A stretch of 64,000 bases of DNA from Ktedonobacter sp. SOSP1-85 (GTDB taxonomy: Bacteria; Chloroflexota; Ktedonobacteria; Ktedonobacterales; Ktedonobacteraceae): the NCBI RefSeq assembly GCF_016587415.1, contig NZ_BNJI01000002.1, forward strand, positions 1,984,001 to 2,048,000, in the 5' to 3' direction. Shown piece by piece: positions 1 to 7,581 of the stretch. Position numbers and translations under genes: made by a program. Under the pieces are notes generated by a model that saw nothing but the letters and a program-made list of their open reading frames with translations, searched no databases and was not told the DNA's origin. How positions within the stretch are numbered: the first letter of the stretch is position 1; the number at the start of each line of letters is the position of its first letter.

Positions 1-2
1 AT

Positions 3-302
3 CAAGCACTCCAAAGTACCCTTGAGCACACTCGCTCGTTGCTCTTGTTCGCTCCCGTCAAAGCAAATCAGCCTGCCAAGCGCTCTGCGACGGCTCAAAA
101 GGCACTCAATCGCTTGCGCTTGATCTGCGAAACGGTCAATGCCCAATTGCAAGAGCAGTTTCACCTCTCCAAGCATTATGCCAAGAGCGTCTGGGGACTG
201 TTCACGCGCATTGCGGTCAAAGTCACTGCTCATAGCGCTGGCATGATGCTCAACACGCTCTTGGGTCGATCTCCTCTCAAGTTAGCTGATCTGGCCGTCT
301 AA
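3..302 (+). CDS. IS982-like transposase, C-terminal part
   Basis: The reading frame is open from the left window edge, so this is the 3' end of a longer gene. The last ~90 residues contain the stretch ETVNAQLQEQFHLSKHYAKS followed by a small hydrophobic helix ending in LLGRSPLKLADLAV. This resembles the C-terminus of IS982-family DDE transposases, where the final catalytic Glu lies in an ETV(I/N)xQL segment. The upstream catalytic residues are outside the window, so activity cannot be judged. The family call comes from the motif pattern only. Confidence 0.6.
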   Translation, partial: QALQSTLEHTRSLLLFAPVKANQPAKRSATAQKALNRLRLICETVNAQLQEQFHLSKHYAKSVWGLFTRIAVKVTAHSAGMMLNTLLGRSPLKLADLAV

Positions 303-373
303 ACTACTAGCACAAAGCGTATATATACAGTATATGCCAATTATACATCTGCATACGTAGCTCAGAGGTAGGT

Positions 374-469
374 GGTAAATGACATCCGAAGTGAGCAGGT
401 TTTGCCCTCCGACATTAGCACTTGCCCTCCCATATGAGCACTGGCACAAAACTACTTGGGCAAACCGCT
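374..469. repeat. Left arm of ~95-bp inverted repeat pair
   Basis: This 96-bp segment is repeated as reverse complement at 2094-2188 with about two mismatches and one single-base indel by eye. The outer end reads ggtaaatgacatccgaag. The two arms enclose a truncated transporter, a phosphotransferase gene and a perfect palindrome. No convincing target-site duplication is visible outside the arms. Confidence 0.85.
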
Positions 470-602
470 CCCCATCAGGTATACTGTTTCTCAAACGTGT
501 AAATGGCGTACCTCATCGAGAGATCGGCAGGGATGCTCATGGCCGCACACAGGTATTCAGACCTGAATCACCTCTACCATTTGCGTGCGCGAAAGGATTG
601 AT

Positions 603-812
603 ATGCTTCATCATTGTCAAAAGTGTCTGGCACTTTTCCGCCAGCGCTTTATTCTCATTAATCGCAGCTACACAGTATTGTGGTTAGGAAACACTATCTC
701 GTTCATCAGTGACATTCTTTTTATGACTGTCCTCACTTTATGGATTGGAATGCTCCTTCATAACCAGAGCTGTGCACCACTCGTCACTAGCGGTAACGGA
801 GGGCAACGATGA
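603..812 (+). pseudogene. Truncated MFS transporter, N-terminus only
   Basis: An ATG at 603 opens a short frame whose product resembles the N-terminus of MFS drug-efflux transporters: a basic lead, then RSYTVLWLGNTISFISDILF running into a first membrane helix and a LHNQS(C)APL segment typical of the loop after helix 1. The similarity stops near position 790 and the frame ends at 812, overlapping the start of the next gene. A normal MFS protein has ~400 residues, so this is a remnant. The break probably formed when the downstream gene was joined to it. Confidence 0.6.
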
Positions 813-1672
813 AGACATCAGAAGTTCCGCGTGCGGTGGCGGCGGGTATGTCCACGGCATCAGCGCTTGGCCTGAGGGTCGATGACGCAGTTGTTGTTCA
901 CGACTCCAATCGCATCGCTGTGCGCCTACTGCCTTGTGACGTTCTTGCTCGGGTAGCCTATGTAGCGCATCAGGCGGGCGCCAAGTTCGAGGTTGAGGTC
1001 GCTCGGCGGCTCGCCCAAACCGATAGTCCGGTAGCTGAGCCTGAGCCTCGCGTGGAGCCGCGCGTCTACGTGCGTGGCGGCTTCGCGGTCACGCTGTGGA
1101 AATACTACGAGCCTGTGCCGTCTCATGACATCGCACCATCCGAGTATGCGCAGGTTTTGGAGCGGCTGCATGCCGGCATGCGGCAGATTGATGTGACTGC
1201 GCCGCACTTCACGGATCGAATCGAAGAGGCGCAGTCGCTGGTTGGCAACCGCGCCCACACTCCGGAGCTTCCTGACACAGAGCGGGAGCTTCTCAGCAAG
1301 ACTTTGCGAAACCTGAGGCGCGCCGTCGAAAGGCGTGGCGCCGGCGAGCAGTTGCTGCACGGCGAGCCGCATCCGGGCAACTTGCTCAGGACGAAGAGAG
1401 GGCTGCTCTTTGTAGACCTCGAGACATGCTGCCGCGGGCCTGTCGAGTTCGACATCGCGCATGCGCCCCAAGAAGTCAGTGAGTACTACCCGGCAGCCAA
1501 TCAAGACCTGCTTCGCGATTGTCGGATCCTCGTACTCGCGATGGTCGCAACGTGGCGCTGGGATCGAGACGACCAACTCCCGAACGGGCGCCAACTGGGC
1601 GCAGAGTGGCTCAGCCAGATCCGAGCAGCGCTCGATCTCCACGACGCTGGTGGCTCGGACGGCGCCCAATAA
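809..1672 (+). CDS. Aminoglycoside phosphotransferase (APH)-family kinase
   Basis: The 287-residue product has the APH/choline-kinase fold signature: a Brenner-type loop HGEPHPGN at residues 184-191 (usual form HGDxxxxN, here Glu at the third position) and a metal-binding VDLET at 202-206 in place of the DFG-like motif. It should transfer phosphate from ATP to a small hydroxylated substrate in the cytoplasm. The substrate is not predictable, and antibiotic resistance is not established. The ATG follows a good ribosome site (aacggaggg, 5-nt gap). The gene is more GC-rich than its flanks and lies between inverted repeats, which suggests acquisition by transfer. Confidence 0.75.
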   Translation: MKTSEVPRAVAAGMSTASALGLRVDDAVVVHDSNRIAVRLLPCDVLARVAYVAHQAGAKFEVEVARRLAQTDSPVAEPEPRVEPRVYVRGGFAVTLWKYYEPVPSHDIAPSEYAQVLERLHAGMRQIDVTAPHFTDRIEEAQSLVGNRAHTPELPDTERELLSKTLRNLRRAVERRGAGEQLLHGEPHPGNLLRTKRGLLFVDLETCCRGPVEFDIAHAPQEVSEYYPAANQDLLRDCRILVLAMVATWRWDRDDQLPNGRQLGAEWLSQIRAALDLHDAGGSDGAQ

Positions 1673-1980
1673 CCCCACCGCTGGAGAAATGCGAATGGAC
1701 AATCCCCCAGTGGCGCCTGAAACCACAGCGCTGGAGCACCCCCAGTTCGGTGCAGGCCCAGGACTCTCGGACGTGCGACGAGCCCATCCCTTCCACACAG
1801 TCCGCGCCTGCGCCGCCAACCCCCTCCGCCGAGAAAGGCTCCTTCCGCTCAGGCCCCGGGCTCCCCAAGCCCGGCCCGCACCAGTTCCCACCTCGATCTT
1901 GGACGTTCGTCATCATCTCGAGCAGCGGCTTCTCGCTCCATCGCGCACTCCCTACCCCCGCAAAGAAGCTGGCAAGTAAC
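1673..1980. other. GC-rich non-coding stretch, nothing recognised
   Basis: About 310 bp of GC-rich sequence after the phosphotransferase. Open frames exist on both strands but have proline/arginine-rich compositions typical of chance frames in GC-rich DNA. No ribosome site or family motif is visible. The stretch ends directly at the perfect palindrome. Confidence 0.4.
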
Positions 1981-2058
1981 GGCCCTCGAGTATGAATGGA
2001 CCGGATGACAACGCTAAGCGCTTAGCGTTGTCATCCGGTCCATTCATACTCGAGGGCC
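1981..2058. repeat. Perfect 78-bp palindrome without spacer
   Basis: Positions 1981-2019 are the exact reverse complement of 2020-2058, giving two 39-bp arms with no central loop; pairing stops at the bases on either side (c1980, t2059). There is no T-run after it, so it is not a standard intrinsic terminator. Possible explanations are an inverted-duplication scar, a transposition or replication product, a cruciform-forming regulatory element, or an assembly artefact. It lies just inside the right arm of the inverted-repeat cassette. Confidence 0.95.
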
Positions 2059-2093
2059 TATTTACACTCTTTTTGCTGATACCCTAGATGTGA

Positions 2094-2188
2094 AGCGGTT
2101 TGCCCAAGTAGTTTTGTGCCAGTGCTCATATGGGGGGCAAGTGCTAACGTCGGAGGGCAAAACCTGCTCACTTCGGATGTCATTTACC
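2094..2188. repeat. Right arm of ~95-bp inverted repeat pair
   Basis: This is the reverse complement of 374-469, again with ggtaaatgacatccgaag at the outer edge when read inward from the right. The pair defines a ~1.8-kb segment (374-2188). The following ~150 bp to the merR-like promoter hold no gene. Confidence 0.85.
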
Positions 2189-2350
2189 AGTAGGGCGCCG
2201 GGCCTTGCGCCTGGAAGACGAAGGTTCAACACCTTTTCTCGCCATCCTCTTCTCCTCTTTGCCTCACCTTTTTCAGTCTCGCTGTTCTTTTGCTCCTTGA
2301 ATATGTATCTGAAGGCCATTGACAATGCCTCACTCAGATGATATTCTCTC

Positions 2351-2371
2351 AACATGACGTTAACGTAACAT
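2351..2371. promoter_or_regulatory. Probable MerR-type operator upstream of regulator
   Basis: The 16 bases aacatgacgttaacgt here recur exactly inside the perfect palindrome at 2791-2818. The site lies 16-36 bp ahead of the regulator ATG at 2387, consistent with autoregulation. The second half-site is imperfect, so binding may be weaker here than at the downstream palindrome. Confidence 0.65.
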
Positions 2372-2386
2372 TTGAGAGGGTGAGCT

Positions 2387-2773
2387 ATGAATGACCGCAT
2401 GCGCATAGGTGATTTGACGGAACGAGCAGAGGTAACTGCGCGCACTGTTCGCTATTACGAGAGCATTGGACTGATCCCTCCAGGTGAGCGTGAAGGCCAC
2501 GGTCAGCACTATTACACCGAGCAGACGCTTGCCCGCCTGCGCAAAATTGACCAGCTAAAGAAGCTTGGACTCAGCCTGGATGAAATACGTGACGTTATCG
2601 ACCTCTATTTCACTGACCCTGGTGGAATACAACCAAAACAGAAGGTCCTCGCCATCCTGCGCCAGCATCTGGCCGATGCAGACCGGAAGATCGGTGCGTT
2701 CCAGCAATTTCGTGCTGACTTACAGGCCAATATCGAACGCTTCGAGCGCTGGCTTGAGGAAAGAGAACATTAA
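2387..2773 (+). CDS. MerR-family transcriptional regulator
   Basis: This 128-residue protein has the MerR layout: an N-terminal winged HTH (residues ~4-40, with the ARTVRYYESIGLIPP motif), a second helical wing containing RLRKIDQLKKLGLSLDEIRD, and a C-terminal dimerising coiled coil from ~80. It lacks the paired cysteines of metal sensors, so it probably senses an organic ligand or redox state. The nearest target is the dehydrogenase directly downstream, because identical operator sequence lies in front of both genes. The ATG follows gagagggtga. Confidence 0.9.
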   Translation: MNDRMRIGDLTERAEVTARTVRYYESIGLIPPGEREGHGQHYYTEQTLARLRKIDQLKKLGLSLDEIRDVIDLYFTDPGGIQPKQKVLAILRQHLADADRKIGAFQQFRADLQANIERFERWLEEREH

Positions 2774-2790
2774 CCAGGCTTTTTTTACCC

Positions 2791-2818
2791 TAAACATGAC
2801 GTTAACGTCATGTTTAGG
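2791..2818. promoter_or_regulatory. Perfect 28-bp palindromic operator
   Basis: Positions 2791-2804 are the exact reverse complement of 2805-2818. The core matches the site upstream of the MerR-like gene. It sits between that gene and the dehydrogenase, 31 bp before the dehydrogenase start, and no classical terminator T-run follows on the plus strand. It is best read as the main operator of the MerR-like protein. Confidence 0.75.
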
Positions 2819-2848
2819 AAGTTAACTCATTCAGGAGGATTGAGAAAT

Positions 2849-3682
2849 ATGAGTGAAACGATTGGATTTATTGGACTCGGCAATCTGGGTCTGCCACTGG
2901 CGAGCAATCTACTCAATGCCGGGTATGCTCTCCGGGTGTACAATCGCACGGCGAGCAAAGCGGAACCTCTGGTTCGAGAGGGCGCGCAACAGGTGAGCCG
3001 ACCAGTTGACGCTGTGACGAGTGGAGGAATTGTTGTGACCATTTTGTGGGGTGATGCGTCTGTGGAAAGCATCGTCACGAGTGATGGTTTTTTAGAGCAA
3101 TTGGGACCAGGTGGTATCCATCTTGCGATGAGCACGATCTCGCCTGAAATGGCAAAGAAGCTTGCGGCAATGCATGCACAACATGGCAGTGTCTATGTTG
3201 AGGCTCCCATCTTTGGAGGATCTGAAGCCGCTGTCGCCCAACAGCTCTGGATTCCTTTTGCAGGTCCACAAATAGCCAAAGAACGCGTCCGACCACTTCT
3301 CAAGGCGATGGGGGGACAGGGCATCGTTGATTTTGGCGAAGAGGTCGGCGCAGCAACGCTTGTCAAACTCGTGGGCAACTTCCTGATTGTTTCAGCAGGA
3401 CACTCTCTGAGAGAAGCCCTCTCGATGGCCGAGAACAATGGAGTCGATCCAAAAGCAGTACTCGATATGCTGACGACGGCACCCACGTTATTCCCCGCTC
3501 CCATCTATCAGAGGCATGGCAAGAGGATTGTCGAGAACACCAAAGCCGCGCCTTTCGGGCAGAATAAGATCCCGCTGAAGGATATTGATCTCTTCAAAAC
3601 GACCGCACAACAGGTAGAATCGCCAACACCTGTTGCGAGCCTTTTGTCCGACCTTATGAGGGGCAATGAAGGAAGAGCATAG
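2849..3682 (+). CDS. NAD(P)-dependent beta-hydroxyacid dehydrogenase
   Basis: This 277-residue member of the 3-hydroxyisobutyrate/6-phosphogluconate dehydrogenase family starts with a Rossmann fold (IGFIGLGNLGLPLASNLLNA). It carries the substrate-loop motif around EAPIFGGSEAA and the catalytic-lysine segment LVKLVGNFLIVS, where the lysine of the usual K-x-x-x-N is present. It should oxidise or reduce a small hydroxy- or imino-compound; the substrate is unknown. The start at 2849 is chosen over an upstream ATG at 2810 because it has the site tcaggagg and begins exactly at the Rossmann strand. It is probably under MerR-like control. Confidence 0.85.
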   Translation: MSETIGFIGLGNLGLPLASNLLNAGYALRVYNRTASKAEPLVREGAQQVSRPVDAVTSGGIVVTILWGDASVESIVTSDGFLEQLGPGGIHLAMSTISPEMAKKLAAMHAQHGSVYVEAPIFGGSEAAVAQQLWIPFAGPQIAKERVRPLLKAMGGQGIVDFGEEVGAATLVKLVGNFLIVSAGHSLREALSMAENNGVDPKAVLDMLTTAPTLFPAPIYQRHGKRIVENTKAAPFGQNKIPLKDIDLFKTTAQQVESPTPVASLLSDLMRGNEGRA

Positions 3683-3789
3683 ACTCTTCCCACAATCTCT
3701 CAACCCATGATGGATGATGTATGGTTTGAGATCATCATTTCTCCAGGAAAGGCGAGCCTTCGTGCCATGCTCTCGTTGATCATCCCTGC

Positions 3790-3821
3790 GAGCCCTGGAA
3801 AAGGCAGGGCATCCAGGGCTC
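3790..3821. terminator. Hairpin between convergent genes
   Basis: Inverted copies gagccctgg/ccagggctc, separated by 14 nt, lie between the dehydrogenase stop and the end of the convergent PPOX gene. No T-run is present, so it may act as a bidirectional stem-loop rather than a classical terminator. Confidence 0.4.
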
Positions 3822-3839
3822 ATTGCCGCTTTCGGTGGT

Positions 3840-4349
3840 CTAGGAGGAAACCATCATGGTCAGGGGACGCACGCGCAAGGCCACCGGAACAACCACTGCC
3901 GCTTGCTGGATGGTCAATCCCATCTGTGAGAAAAACGTTTGGTATTTTGCTACCCAGGCAGGAACCTGATCGGATGGGGGGTCCTCCAAACTGACCTTTG
4001 CCTCACCAGTCAGGATAAAGGAGTCTGCGCCACCCAGGTCGAGATTAAAATGCAGGCCCACCTTGGGATTCCGCTGGATGTGCATCAGCCGATCATCACG
4101 ATCCTCCTCTAATGCACCGTAGATCAGAAAGCTGGATTGCGCCTCATCCCATAGAAATCCGAGCGGGAGGGTGTGCGGCGTCCCAGTCGCATCAACGGTG
4201 ATGAGCCAGAGAAACAGTTCCTCGCGCAGGCGGCGAAGGATGTTCTCTCCAGAAGGAGTCGAGGGATCGGGAGACTGAAACGGCACCTCGCGATGATGAG
4301 GGAGGCGTCCGCGGTCGGGTGTAGAGGGATCAGAAGAGTGAGAAGACAT
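3840..4349 (-). CDS. PPOX-class (F420/flavin) pyridoxamine-oxidase-like protein
   Basis: The 169-residue protein has the split-barrel flavin/F420 fold of pyridoxamine 5'-phosphate oxidase relatives: a first strand LFLWLITVDATGTPHTLPLG, a DDRLMHIQRNPKVGLHFN segment typical of the cofactor-binding region, and a closing strand VPVALRVRP. It resembles the small PPOX proteins that use F420 or FMN to reduce small molecules. Residues 1-32 are low-complexity, with a repeated SDPSTP. The ATG follows aaaggaac. It is divergent from the TetR-like gene at 4491, which probably represses it. Confidence 0.75.
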   Translation of the reverse strand: MSSHSSDPSTPDRGRLPHHREVPFQSPDPSTPSGENILRRLREELFLWLITVDATGTPHTLPLGFLWDEAQSSFLIYGALEEDRDDRLMHIQRNPKVGLHFNLDLGGADSFILTGEAKVSLEDPPSDQVPAWVAKYQTFFSQMGLTIQQAAVVVPVALRVRPLTMMVSS

Positions 4350-4441
4350 CGGCTGTTCCTTTCGTTTGTGACTCAGCAGTCAACAGATGCGCTTCCCTAA
4401 ACGCAGGAAAGACTGCATTAAGTATAGCCGGAACACCTTCG

Positions 4442-4463
4442 TAATGCAAGGATTCTTGCGTTA
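4442..4463. promoter_or_regulatory. Candidate TetR operator in divergent promoter region
   Basis: Arms taatgcaag and cttgcgtta (one mismatch in nine) are separated by gatt. The dyad lies in the 141-bp gap between the divergent PPOX and TetR-like genes, ~28 bp before the TetR ATG, where an autorepressing operator would be expected. Confidence 0.5.
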
Positions 4464-4490
4464 TCAGGCGACACAAGGTATACTGATGGT

Positions 4491-5129
4491 ATGAATACAC
4501 CTCGCCATCACGAGACACTTGCCATACCGACAGGCAATGGGAGGGATGCGGTGCGCCGCCGACCGGGTGGTCGGAGCGCTCGCGTGCAGGCTGCTGTGTT
4601 TGAAGCGACCTTCCAGCTTTTAGAGGAAAGGGGATATGAAGGGCTCAGCATGGCCTCCATTGCCGAGCGTGCTGGTGTCCACGAAACCTCCCTCTACCGT
4701 CGTTGGAAAATGAAAGAACAACTGGTCCTTGACGCAGTTAATCATCGGGTAGCACAGGATATTCCTGTTCCTGACACTGGAGCGCTGCGCTCGGATCTTG
4801 TTGCAGTGTTGCGGTCTCTCCGGCTCTTTCTGCAATCGAGGGGAGGGCAGGCCATTTTTCAAACAGCAGTTGCGACGCTTCACTTGCCTGAACTCTGTGC
4901 TCTCCGGCAGGAGCACTGGCGTCAGCGACGTGCTCACCTTCAGATCCTCTTTGACCGTGCCATCGCACGTGGGGAGTTATCGCCACAGGTAGATTGCCAA
5001 TTCCTCTTAGAAACCCTCAGTGGCATCATGTATATGCGCTTGTTTGTCGTCAATGAACCGGTTGATGAAATGTTATCCGAACAGGTCGTGGATCTCATCC
5101 TTTTAGGGGCAAACCAACTTCATTGCTAG
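4491..5129 (+). CDS. TetR-family transcriptional regulator
   Basis: The 212-residue protein has an arginine-rich N-terminal tail and a TetR HTH at ~30-75 (LSMASIAERAGVHETSLYRRW), followed by a helical ligand/dimer domain ending near residue 210. The length is typical for the family. It is divergent from the PPOX-class oxidoreductase, a common arrangement in which the regulator represses both genes until a ligand is bound. The ligand is unknown. Confidence 0.88.
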   Translation: MNTPRHHETLAIPTGNGRDAVRRRPGGRSARVQAAVFEATFQLLEERGYEGLSMASIAERAGVHETSLYRRWKMKEQLVLDAVNHRVAQDIPVPDTGALRSDLVAVLRSLRLFLQSRGGQAIFQTAVATLHLPELCALRQEHWRQRRAHLQILFDRAIARGELSPQVDCQFLLETLSGIMYMRLFVVNEPVDEMLSEQVVDLILLGANQLHC

Positions 5130-5181
5130 CTGACCCACTAGTGAGCACGATGCGAATGCCTTCGCTCAACGCTACGCGCCG

Positions 5182-5574
5182 ATGCACCAACTGATCACAC
5201 GCCGGGAGATCTACCGCGTAGAACTTCCTCCAGAGGTGGTGTGTCTTTGTGAAACCGAGTTGCGATCCTGGCTCAAGCCTCTTGGTGCCTGGCTCGTTCG
5301 GGAAAAAGAACGAGTTGAGGCCGTCAATCTGAGTATGGAAGAGACCGAGCGCTTGCTGCTTTTCTTGCGTTCCGTTCTGGGCTATACGCTGTTCGGCGAA
5401 CTGGTCCGGGCCGTATCTGGAGTAACATACGAAGAGTATGTCCATCAGCACATTATCCAACCGCTGGGCCTCAAGTATACAGCGCCCACACTGACACCGG
5501 AGATTGTGGATAACCTGGCGGCCGGCTACAGCCGCGATATTCCTGGTCAGGAACGCCAGCCCTACGCATTTTGA
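5182..5574 (+). pseudogene. Remnant of a beta-lactamase-fold serine hydrolase
   Basis: The second half of this 130-residue frame (from ~5380) reads YTLFGELVRAVSGVTYEEYV followed by HIIQPLGLKYT. This matches the segment of class C beta-lactamase-like hydrolases just after the catalytic YxN tyrosine region. The SxxK motif and the C-terminal third are missing. The first ~65 residues have no relation to that family. The piece is therefore a chimeric fragment, cut on the right where another hydrolase remnant begins. Confidence 0.6.
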
Positions 5575-5599
5575 AGAGTTTGCCAGCGCCGAGAATCAG

Positions 5600-5983
5600 G
5601 TTGAGCAGGCCGAGCGTTACGAGAGCTGGCGTCGTCATCTCAGCAAAGCTGTAGTGCAAGAAGAATGAATAGTGCTCTGCCGCAAACGCGCTGGGATCAG
5701 CATCGCCCCTACCAGGCGCGGCAAGCAGCACACCCGCTTTGATCCGGGAATCGGCCATATCCACTTCCGTTCCGTCTTTGGGATCGGTAAGCCGCGCGCC
5801 CAACAGCATAGCTGTCGTATATCCGCCCAATGAATGCCCGGCCGCGGCGATCCGGCTTCGGTCCAGGCGCCCGCTGACCTCCGGAACGGAAGCCTCGATA
5901 AGGTCAAGCTGGTCGAGGATGCGCTTCATGCGCGCAGCGCAATGAGCAGGCGTTGCTTGCCGCCGCCTTCGTCCCTTACCCAT
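5600..5983 (-). pseudogene. Remnant of an alpha/beta hydrolase
   Basis: Minus-strand coding sequence contains the helix MKRILDQLDLIEASVPEVSG and the nucleophile elbow AAGHSLGGYTTAMLLGAR (Ser in GHSLGG), like chlorophyllase/dienelactone-type hydrolases, then DSRIKAGVLLAAPG and a last recognisable strand AEMTTPALVTLG. The N-terminal oxyanion region and the C-terminal His are absent. The gene is cut at one side by the region next to IS copy A and at the other by the serine-hydrolase fragment, so it cannot be functional. Confidence 0.65.
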
Positions 5984-6013
5984 AACCGCGTCTGAAAGCC
6001 CCTGGCTTCAGCC

Positions 6014-7450
6014 CTGATTCTTACCCACATCTACAAATGGAGGTGAAGAGCGAGATGCGCGCCCTCAAGAAGCGTTTGCAAGGAGAGCCAGCCTTTCCAG
6101 ATGGTTCGCCATCCAGGAGGGCTATCATGACGGCGCGAAAGACGAGCCACCCAGACGTGCGACTTCCGCCCAGAAGGTGCCCAGTGTCATGGTGGCAGGC
6201 GAGTGAGCAGAGCGCTGAGCCAACACCGCAAGCATCAGAGGCTCGATCACCTCAGAAGCTGGGCGTTGTGGCGCTTCACGAGCGTAGGCACGCACCTGCA
6301 ACAAGCGCACGGCAAGTGGAGACAACACCCCCAACAAGCGCATCAGAGCGTCAACCGTTTGCAATTGCCGTTCCTCGATGCGACACCCGCTTTTGAGGCA
6401 TTGGTGATACTCCTCGACCAGCCAGCGATGCCGATACCAGTCCACACGCTCCCATGCTTGTTCGAGCGTCGTGGTGGGAACCGAGGTCAACAAGACCCAC
6501 TCCAACGGTTTTTCACCTTCGGGAGCGCGTTCTTCCCAGACGCGAATGACCCAGACGGTCAAGGGTTCGTTGCTCGCTTGCGGCTCATTGCGTGGGGGCA
6601 AGAGGGTCATTTGTCCGAAGGCAAGCTGAACCTGGGTCGAACGTGCTTTGTGTCCATGCTGAGCTAGCACCTCAAGCGGACGGCTCTGCTGACTTGGAAA
6701 GGCGCGGGCGCGATCCAGAGAATGCTTGATCTCTTCCTCGTCCGCTTCGGTGCGCCGATTCTGAGCCGCTCGCACCAGAAAGTGCGTCTGGTTCGCTTGG
6801 CATGCGAGGAAAAACGGGAACATATCCGCACCTCGATCCCCAACATGGACCCAAGTGCTTCCTGGCTCAGGCGCCCCAATGGCACCTACCTGGCGCATCC
6901 AGACATCGGTTTCACGCTCTTGCCGTTTGAGCCGTTGGTGGCGTTGTTCCCCTTTGGGGGCTCGAATGCGTACAAAGGGTTCTTGAGATATGCATCCAAG
7001 CACTTCCTTGGTAGGGGGACGTACGGCAAGCACCGTTTGCACGAAAAAACCACGCCCACGTTCATTGCCAATTTGCCCCGTCCCACTGATCTTGTAGCGA
7101 TGCGACAGATCGATATCTGTGGTATCTTGTACCAGCAACATCACTGCAGAGGATGCAGCTTGTTCTCTCGTCTGTTGAACATGCGGCTGCATCAAGGCAG
7201 CAAAGGTCACATCTGGCTCGTTGAGCAAACGATACAAGGCTTTTGTCCCTTTCCAGTCGTGCATTTGAGCAGGCAGCGAACCCAGAGGATTCTCCGCCAG
7301 GTTGCTGGCAGCCTGGATGGTGCGTCTCGTTCGACGTCTATCGTGCAGTTGGACGTTCCCAAAGGTGTGCTCGGCCCAACTCTTGGCGTCTAATACTTCT
7401 TGCGTCTTCATCCTTGATTCTATCACTTCCTAAATGTGGGTAAGAATCAG
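6014..7450 (-). mobile_element. IS4-class insertion sequence, copy A
   Basis: This 1437-bp element has ends ctgattcttacccacat and its reverse complement. They resemble the IS50 outer end (CTGACTCTTATACACA), so an IS50-like subgroup is likely. The second copy at 21321-22757 has the same length and encodes an identical protein in the opposite orientation. The flanks ggcttcagcc and ggcttgtagc are similar but not an exact duplication, so the original target may have been altered here. Confidence 0.9.
6125..7426 (-). CDS. IS4-class (IS50-like) DDE transposase
   Basis: The 433-residue transposase has an N-terminal DNA-binding segment (WAEHTFGNVQLHDRRRTRR) like Tn5/IS50 transposases, the first catalytic Asp in LLVQDTTDIDLS (~101), the second in VHVGDRGADMF (~195), and the final Glu in the Y-R-x-R-W-x-x-E-x-x-x-x-x-x-K segment (WYRHRWLVEEYHQCLKSG). 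The frame is intact and starts with GTG or the ATG five codons later. Both copies in the window encode the same sequence, which indicates recent transposition. Confidence 0.9.
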   Translation of the reverse strand: MIESRMKTQEVLDAKSWAEHTFGNVQLHDRRRTRRTIQAASNLAENPLGSLPAQMHDWKGTKALYRLLNEPDVTFAALMQPHVQQTREQAASSAVMLLVQDTTDIDLSHRYKISGTGQIGNERGRGFFVQTVLAVRPPTKEVLGCISQEPFVRIRAPKGEQRHQRLKRQERETDVWMRQVGAIGAPEPGSTWVHVGDRGADMFPFFLACQANQTHFLVRAAQNRRTEADEEEIKHSLDRARAFPSQQSRPLEVLAQHGHKARSTQVQLAFGQMTLLPPRNEPQASNEPLTVWVIRVWEERAPEGEKPLEWVLLTSVPTTTLEQAWERVDWYRHRWLVEEYHQCLKSGCRIEERQLQTVDALMRLLGVLSPLAVRLLQVRAYAREAPQRPASEVIEPLMLAVLAQRSAHSPATMTLGTFWAEVARLGGSSFAPS

Positions 7451-7581
7451 GGCTTGTAGCCGTGGGGAGTCGTCACAAGTGCCAACGGCCAGAGGGGGTG
7501 GTCTGGCGGTTCGTAGATTGCCTCCCGCGCATCTCGGCGTTGTGGCACGCTCACTCCCCAGAAACACCACTCATCCGGGAC

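Noticed and set aside
809..1672. Calling a specific aminoglycoside resistance gene
   Set aside because: Only general APH-fold motifs are visible and the Brenner loop is atypical (HGEPHPGN); the substrate cannot be inferred.
926..1891. 321-residue minus-strand frame across the phosphotransferase gene
   Set aside because: It is antisense to a gene with clear APH motifs, is Arg-rich, and has no family match or ribosome site; this is a shadow frame in GC-rich DNA.
1981..2058. Ordinary intrinsic terminator
   Set aside because: There is no T-run on either side and the 39-bp perfect arms without loop are far beyond a terminator stem.
6722..7393. 223-residue plus-strand frame inside IS copy A (same in copy B)
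   Set aside because: It is antisense to the transposase and conserved only because the two copies are identical.
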